Assembly (NCBI GenBank): GCA_033439295.1
Contig: JAVTLE010000017.1
Location: 248,001-312,000 of the forward strand
Direction: 5' to 3'
DNA: 64,000 nt
DNA from: Deuterostichococcus epilithicus
Taxonomy: Eukaryota > Chlorophyta > Trebouxiophyceae > Prasiolales > Stichococcaceae
The notes beneath the pieces were generated by a model that searched no databases, was not told the DNA's origin, and saw nothing but the letters and a program-made list of their open reading frames with translations. Positions 58,501 through 64,000 of this stretch are shown here, piece after piece. The translations under genes were made by a program, and so were the position numbers. Position 1 is the stretch's first letter. Each line of letters opens with the position of its first letter.

Positions 58501-61500
58501 TCAGCCTCCGCGGCCTCAGAGACGCTCGGCGGCGGTGCGCCCCACACTGTTTGTGTTTGCTGAAACTATCTCGTTGTCGTTTTGTTTCCTGAGGAAAGGA
58601 ACAAACAAAGAGGCAAGAAGGTCGTTGTCGGCACCGTGCTCGTAGCAGCCGCTGCGCATCGCGGTGCTGTCGTCTGCCTCGGCGCAATCGAAGCGGCGGG
58701 CGACGGTGCGCTTGCAAACATTCTGGATTCGAATCTCATATCACACCCTTCCACTTCGATGATGTTTGCCAAAATCTGTGCCAAAGATCCTCCGTGGCCC
58801 TCATCCGCATGCGCAGTCGGGGGCTGCCTGATCTGTATGCCCTGCATCCCTGGCCGTCCACGTGCTGGGTTTGTAGCCTCGGGGAGCACTCATCATCTGA
58901 TGTTCGCTGACACACATCAGCGGATCTTAGGTGGCAGTGTCACCGAGTCTGCACCAAGTTCCCAGAGTGCACCAGGGGATCGCTGTCACACATACACTGT
59001 ATGCCTGGTCTCACCATCTTAGTATGCGTATATGCACTAGCATACATGTGACGGTTTCCAGCTGATGGTGCTGATTCTGCGATGGCGCCGCCGACGCTGT
59101 GGCTGTTAGCCCTCAGTAGCCAACTACCTACCACCGTGCTTCCGCCTTCTCTTCTGAGGCAGCCTAATGCATGTGTGCCCCTCTGAACATGCAGAGGAGG
59201 TGCTGGACCAGAGCCTGCTGCGGACGCCAAGTCCAATTGACCCTTTCTTTGATAATTCGGCCAAGACTTGACACATGTGCCACATACTCGCAGACAATCT
59301 GGCGAGTCGATTGCAACCCGTGACGATCTCACCGCGCCCAGTTTCCTTCAATGAAAACGTTGTGCAGCCGCCTGAGGTGGTGGCGCCGGGCCTGCTGCGG
59401 CCGCTGCAGTCCGACCTACAATTCCTTCCTCCTTCCAATGAACTGTTTGTTCACCACAGAAGACGTGATGGAGCCGCCTGAGGTGGTGGTGCCGGGTCTG
59501 CTGCGGCCGCTGCCGCGCTTTTTGGCCACCGCCTGGCACCTGGGCGACCGCGGGCTGCTGCTGCCGGAGGGGGCGCCGCCCTACCCCCAGCTGGCCGCCG
59601 CCTGGCCCAACATGCCGGGTGCGGCTGCTGCTCCCCTGCTGTGCTGCATGCTCTGCTTTGTGCATGGTGAATGTGTCATGGCTGGTCGCGTTTTTGGTCG
59701 TCTTGCTGGCCGTTGAGTGCGCTGCCCTCAAACCCCACCTGGTCGCCGCCTGGCTAGAGACGCCAGGTATAGCAGGGGACTGCAGGTTATGCGAGGGTGG
59801 GGTTTGGGCACCCACCGGGCATCTGCAGGCATCAAAAATAAACTTGGGTAGCCAGGAAAGTGATCGTCTCGATCATGCATTCCGCCACACGCTTGCCAAG
59901 CCCTCAGCGGCTTGGGGCGGCAGACTGGTGCTATGATGCACGAGCTGATTACTCTCCTGGTTGCTTGCACAGATAATTTGAGGACGGCTGCATGCAACTC
60001 AGTTGATGTTGCATCCTCTGCAGGCTTGGCTGCGCACTGCTGCATCGAAGCTCCGCTGATTTCCTTCACCTCCTCACATGGTTACAATGTGTGAAGATGC
60101 TCTCGCTGCAGGCACAGAGGAGGCGACAGCATCGGCAGACGGTAACGCTGCAGTAGACGAGGGTTCGGCTCCAGACGCCACTGCCGGCGGCGGGGAGGAC
60201 GCTGATGGCGAGGCCGCCGTAATGCCGGCAGCGGAGCTGCCTGCCGGCCGCCAGCGCGGCGTGCAGGCCCGCCTGGGCAGGTGTGCGTCTTAGTCGTCGG
60301 CAACAAGTGCGAAAGGGTTGGCAAGCACGTTGGTGGTGCGCAGCACTGCTTCAGTGGTCCATTGCGTCTGCAGAACAAGGTATGCGGCGACATGGTCCTT
60401 GCACGCAGTTTGGAGGCGTGCAGCACACATAGGGACATGCTCCTCGAGGCCCCGTGGGCGCCATTTCCAGCCACCCAGCATCCTGCCGACGTCAAGCCGA
60501 TGTGTTGATGCGAACCCTGCCACTTCCAAGATCCGCGGACCCTGACCCGCTGGCTCCTGGCCGCCGCCGCAGGGGCGGCCGCGGCGGCCGCAAGCGCCCG
60601 CGCGGAGACTCGCGGGGCTCCGACCCGGCGCACTCGCTGGCGCAGCAACGCGGCGGCCCCGTGTCCCGGACGGTGGCAAAGCCCTATGGCGCCGTCCCTG
60701 TGCAGGTGACATGTCAAGGGTTTAGGGATGTCTGCGACCTGCTTTGCACGTGCTTTACAGCACGCTTGGCCGGCGTGCAAGGGCATTTGCCTCCGCTCCT
60801 CTGCACCCCAGACTCAAGCATAGCCAGTAATGTCCTGCACAGGCACCCAGTGGTACACGCACAAATTTTGCAGTAACATGAAGCTGTGCTCATCGGCGCA
60901 TGACTCCCGCATGAGTCGCAGCTATCAGGGCTCGCCAAGGCTCCAGCTCCTTGGAAATTGCAAGTTGTGCACACATGAGCGGGTTGTCTGTGTAGTGCTC
61001 TTGCGCTGCAGAACACAGCTCTGCTAACAGGCCATGACACCCCAGCATCCTGGCAAAGATGCTGCTATCGAGGGCCCTACTTGGGCGCTTCCTCAAATGA
61101 ATCCGGCCTGCGCTGGCTTCCTGCCGTCTGCCATCAGTGTCCACCGGCAGGTCGTGGCCTTGCGCAGTCGTGCCCGATGGCCGGACAGCAGCGTGCAGCG
61201 CAGAATGAAGCGTGAAGCACTCTTCAGCACAGCCGATTCAGAACAGCCACATCATACCACTTTTCATCCCTCTGCAGGTGGTGTCCTCACAGACGGCCGT
61301 GGACATCGAGTGGCAGGACGGCAGCGTCCAGCGCGGAATAAAGCGTGAAGCACTCTTCAGCACAGCCGATTCAGAATAGCCACATCATACCACTTGTCAT
61401 CCCTCTGCAGGTGGTGGCCTCACGGACGACTGTGGACATCGAGTGGCAGGACGGCAGCGTGCAGCACGGCGCCTCAGCCCGCGACTTCGTGCCGGTCAGC

Positions 61501-64000
61501 TTCCACGACGAGCACGACTTTGCGGTGCACGACTTCGTCGAGGAGCGAGACCCATTCGCTGATCTGGACGCGCCGGACGGCGCTGGGACCCCACCCGCTG
61601 CACAGGTGTGGGCCGGGCTGTCCCCCTGGGGACCCACGTCAGGCTTGGAACCCCCATCGACTGGCTTGCGTGCAGTGTCTGGCGCTTCCCGTCATTCAAG
61701 CCTGCAATCTGAAGCTGCTGTGGCTTGTCGACCGTCCGCTGCAAGCAGCCCTTCGCCCGAACGACACGCTCCTGCCCTCCAACACCTAGCGGAATCACCC
61801 GCCCCCAACTCCCAGCAGCAGCAGTCGCGATGTCCCGAGGTCAGCCTCAAGTGCCGTGCCTCTTCTGGCCTCATCCGGTATCTCGATCCACGGCCAGTCC
61901 AAAGATGTTCACCTTAGACGTTTTCCTTACTGCGGCCGCGCAGGCGCCGACGCGCGTCGGCTGGGTTGTGCGCGTCAACGCCGCGGGGCGGACCGCGGCG
62001 GTGCAGTGGGCCGACGGCAGCGCGCCCACCGAGCACAGCGTCTACCAGCTGCAGGTGTCATGGCGTCCTGGAGCTTGCAGGAAATGAATTCGTCGACAGT
62101 GTGCAAAATCAGCTGGGACTGCACCTGAGGCTGATGGCGGCTCGCCCAAGGAGCATAGCCTGTGCCAGCTGCAGCTGAGGTCGCAGGGGATGGGACATGT
62201 TCAGGGCCTGCGGCTTTTTTCCTATAGTCCACGCTGCGATAGCTTGACGGGCGTCCGTACAAGGAGCCTGCAGCCTGCTCAGTCAATTGAGCTTCCTGCA
62301 GTCGCTAGAGGCTGCTGGTGCAGTGTTGGTCTGCATGCGTCTTGGCTCATCAGTTGTAGACGCCCTGCCAGTGCACCCCGATCTGAGCGCTGCAGACCCC
62401 GCAGGCCGGACAGGCCGGCGGTGTCTGGTTGGTTGCTGCGGGTTGCGCTGCTGCAGTAGTCATTTTGCATGGACTACCCTAATGCCACATGCTGGATGCA
62501 TGCGAGCTTAACGCCGTAGCTGAACGAGTCAACTCGTAGCTCGTGGTTGAATGCCACACCAATCTGAGGCGTCACTGTCGTTGTTGCCCACTTGCTGCTC
62601 ACCTGCTGCTGGCGCTGTTGCATCCTGGCCCTGGTCACAAGGCCTTCAGCGCCCTGCTGCAGGTGCACCCAGACTTCCAGTTTGCCGCTGGCGATGTGGT
62701 GCTGCGCCTGCCGTCAGCTGCTGCACAGGCGCCAGCAGCTGCAGACCAGCCCGGCGGCCCTGGCCCCGGTGCCGATGCCGGCGCCGCCACCGAGCCCACA
62801 GCCGGCGCCCTGGCGGCTGCGTCGCCCGCCAGCGACCTGCCGGCGGCCGCTGAGGCGATGCGCATCGGTGACAGCGCCGACACCGGCGGCGCAGCATCTG
62901 CTGGGCCGGAGGCGCCACGAGCAGGGACCCCGCAGNCNGCCGCGGCCGCGGCGGCGCCGCCGCAGCAGCGGACACGGTGGCAGCAGCGCGCGGAGTGGCA
63001 GGTGGTGCCCAATCGGGGCGGCCATGCGCCCTACTATCACAACTCTCGCACGGGGCATTCCACCTGGCAGAAGCCCGACGTGCTGCTGACCACACAGGTA
63101 CAGTCCGTTCACCGGTGATGCCGCTCCTCCTGCCCCTGCTACACCCGAATTTTCTCAGCCAGGCTGCCTTGACCTTGCAGAGTGCACGATGTATGGAATG
63201 ACCGATTGCACCGCTACAATCAGTGACCGCGCTACAAAGCCGCACCGATGTCAGCCTGGGCTGGCATGTATCCTCTGTCTGGCAGCGGCCTGAGCGGGGA
63301 CACTACGCCCTCATCTCTGAATAACCTGCATGCACAACAGCGGCTTGCCAATGTCAGCGTGGCTGGCATGGGTCCATTGTGCGGCCCATTGAGCTGACAC
63401 TAAACCCGCAACTCCAACAGTTGATAAATGTATGTGTTGCATGCACCGCAGGAGCGTGCCGACGCGAGCGTGGGCTGGCAGGAGTACACGATGTGGCCCG
63501 TCGGCGCGCCGCCGGAGGTGCCGCCCGTGAGCTACTGGCACCACCCCGCCACCGGGACCAGCACCTGGGAGAAGCCGCCGGAGGTGAGCAAAGGACCACT
63601 GTACTTCCCGAGCGTCTCCAAACAGTTCCGCCCAGCAGGAACAGCAGCGGCTGGCTCGTTCTCAGAAGCTGTTCCGTGTCCCTGAGCCCCACTTGCAGTT
63701 TGAACCCTCAGCCTCCTGGGTCCCGAGGTGCGCACTGCTCTCGTGTCGCAATGCATCTCGTCCACAATTTGGAGAAAGAATGTCACACACCCTCGTGCGC
63801 CACTGGTGCCACCCCGCCACCAGCGCCAGCATTTAGGACATGTCACCCCAGGTGCGCCTCTTTTTCATCTCTGACGCTATCTGATGCTCTAGCTGTACGC
63901 ACGACCGAAACGTAAAGGGAAGCTTCAAAATGTCGATGTCCCGCCGTCAGACCGGCTTCCTGGCCTAGTTGGCCTTACTACCCTGCGCCCGGGTTGGAGC
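55553..64000 (+). CDS. UBE2O/PHO2-like ubiquitin-conjugating enzyme, N-terminal part, with two WW domains
   Basis: Large hybrid E2/E3 type; plant relatives are UBC23 and UBC24/PHO2. Exons: 55553-55697, 56033-56247, 56989-57216, 57749-57845, 58313-58534, 59460-59618, 60112-60280, 60573-60705, 61411-61605, 61944-62054, 62663-63097, 63452-63583; phases close, 747 codons so far. Family landmarks: DVVW, GETDSEAEDDSE, GHAQVSWL, SDRCLVAGDIVARADAPLGQ, PGHFVVGGAWVGRIDSIGHD, HYHLYLGQRVIVQ, GTIIDIEPSRIAVLWSAS, FLATAWHLGDRGLLLPEG, TTVDIEWQDGSVQHG, GWVVRVNAAGRTAAVQWADG, EHSVYQLQ and VHPDFQFAAGDVVLRL. Two WW domains follow (W..APYYHNSRTGHSTWQKP and W..VSYWHHPATGTSTWEKP). The catalytic UBC domain is expected beyond the right edge. 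Two undetermined bases lie at 62936 and 62938. Introns contain decayed copies of adjacent exons. Confidence 0.85.
56291..56390 (+). pseudogene. Decayed copy of the 3' part of exon 56033-56247
   Basis: It reads CAGGTGAAGTCATGGGTTG and then a copy of the exon end in which SDRCLVAGDIVARADAPLGQ becomes MDECLAVGDVAARADLPLGQ, followed by GTG as at the real donor. It lies only 44 bp after the true exon. Confidence 0.75.
57500..57550 (+). pseudogene. Decayed copy 1 of exon 57749-57845
   Basis: After a TTTGCAG acceptor it reads CTGATGGGGTCGACGGCCAG AGAGGAGGTGGC, matching the exon start CTGACGGGCGAGGCC..GAGGAGGTGGCG. The frame is lost soon after. Confidence 0.65.
57636..57690 (+). pseudogene. Decayed copy 2 of exon 57749-57845
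   Basis: After CGCAG it reads CTCACGGACGAGGCTGCGGG, then GATGAGGTGGCCGTCGCGGT, matching LTGEAAEEEVAIAP as LTDEAAGDEVAVAV. It ends about 60 bp before the true exon. Confidence 0.75.
58630..58710 (+). pseudogene. Decayed copy of the 3' part of exon 58313-58534
   Basis: The core GCGCATCGCGGTGCTGT is identical to the exon, flanked by GGCACC on the left and GTCTGCCTCGGCG on the right, matching the exon segment that encodes GTIIDIEPSRIAVLWSAS. It sits about 100 bp after the exon. Confidence 0.7.
59366..59407 (+). pseudogene. Decayed copy of the 5' part of exon 59460-59618
   Basis: It would encode PPEVVAPGLLRPLQ against PPEVVVPGLLRPLP in the exon; about 40 of 45 bases agree. It ends some 50 bp before the true exon. 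Confidence 0.8.
59733..59769 (+). pseudogene. Decayed copy of the 3' end of exon 59460-59618
   Basis: CCCCACCTGGTCGCCGCCTG GCTAGAGACGCCAG corresponds to the exon end CCCCAGCTGGCCGCCGCCTG GCCCAACATGCCGG, but with an in-frame TAG. Confidence 0.65.
61151..61206 (+). pseudogene. Decayed copy 1 of exon 61411-61605 (5' part)
   Basis: After GGCAG it reads GTCGTGGCCTTGCGCAG and then GACAGCAGCGTGCAGCGC, matching VVASRTT..DGSVQH. It is followed by the same AAGCGTGAAGCACTCTTCAG segment that follows copy 2. Confidence 0.75.
61278..61344 (+). pseudogene. Near-intact copy 2 of exon 61411-61605 (5' part)
   Basis: After TCTGCAG it encodes VVSSQTAVDIEWQDGSVQRG against VVASRTTVDIEWQDGSVQHG in the exon, then runs into AATAAAGCG and an in-frame TAG. 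Together with copy 1 it makes a tandem array with periods of about 127 and 133 bp that includes the intron end and acceptor. Confidence 0.88.
62130..62175 (+). pseudogene. Decayed copy of the 3' part of exon 61944-62054
   Basis: It encodes ADGGSPKEHSLCQLQ against ADGSAPTEHSVYQLQ in the exon, and ends CAGCTGCAG like it. It lies 75 bp after the exon. Confidence 0.78.
63240..63285 (+). pseudogene. Decayed copy of the 5' part of the second WW exon (63452-63583)
   Basis: It encodes RTDVSLGWHVSSVW against RADASVGWQEYTMW in the exon. About 200 bp upstream of it. Confidence 0.65.
63795..63837 (+). pseudogene. Decayed copy of the WW core of exon 63452-63583
   Basis: GTGCGCCACTGGTGCCACCC CGCCACCAGCGCCAGC corresponds to the exon segment for VSYWHHPATGTS, with TAG in place of the second WW tryptophan codon region. 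About 210 bp after the exon. Confidence 0.72.

Noticed and set aside
62369-62400. Possible decayed copy of the VHPDFQFAAGD exon start
   Set aside because: Only VHPD and a few bases agree; too weak to list with the clear copies.
62936-62938. Ambiguous bases in the WW exon
   Set aside because: Two undetermined bases in an Ala-rich stretch; the frame continues normally, so this is a sequencing gap, not biology.
1-64000. CRISPR arrays, operons, Shine-Dalgarno sites, tRNA or rRNA genes
   Set aside because: None seen. Spliced eukaryotic genes throughout, and no array or RNA-gene signature was found on reading either strand.

Overview
The window is nuclear DNA from a green alga (Chlorophyta; the gene set fits core chlorophytes, probably Trebouxiophyceae, but the species is not readable from the sequence). 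Signs are GC-rich coding sequence, many short GT-AG introns with CAG|G acceptors, a plastid-type pyruvate dehydrogenase E1 alpha with a transit peptide, an AP2/ERF factor, chlorophyte expansin-like proteins and Arabidopsis-type TTTAGGG motifs in introns. I rebuilt exons by hand from frame, splice sites and family conservation. Exon phases close for most genes. Where they do not, I say so.

Left part, 1-4089 (minus): methylenetetrahydrofolate reductase, running off the left edge after its catalytic domain. Then 5549-30807, all on the minus strand, is a block of five secreted proteins: two tandem expansin-like genes (5549-7870, 10448-12389) and three tandem serine alpha/beta-hydrolases of the PHB-depolymerase/feruloyl-esterase type (15403-19419, 21200-24815, 26311-30807). 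The hydrolases share a Ser-Asp-His core but carry different N-terminal modules. Together they look like a cell-wall or extracellular-polysaccharide remodelling cluster.

Middle, 31785-46774: a SAM-dependent methyltransferase-like gene (plus), an AP2/ERF transcription factor with a long CAG tract (plus), a gene-poor stretch holding a hAT-type MITE with a perfect 8-bp target duplication (40569-40960), histone H2A.X (minus), a TSPO/tryptophan-rich sensory protein (plus), and a hypothetical ORF (minus).

Right part: an F-box/LRR protein (46952-49570, minus), plastid PDH E1 alpha (50446-54755, minus) and, diverging from it, the first 747 codons of a UBE2O/PHO2-like E2 ubiquitin-conjugating enzyme (55553 to beyond the right edge, plus) that carries two WW domains. 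The introns of this last gene hold a series of decayed copies of its own exons, which is the most unusual pattern in the window.
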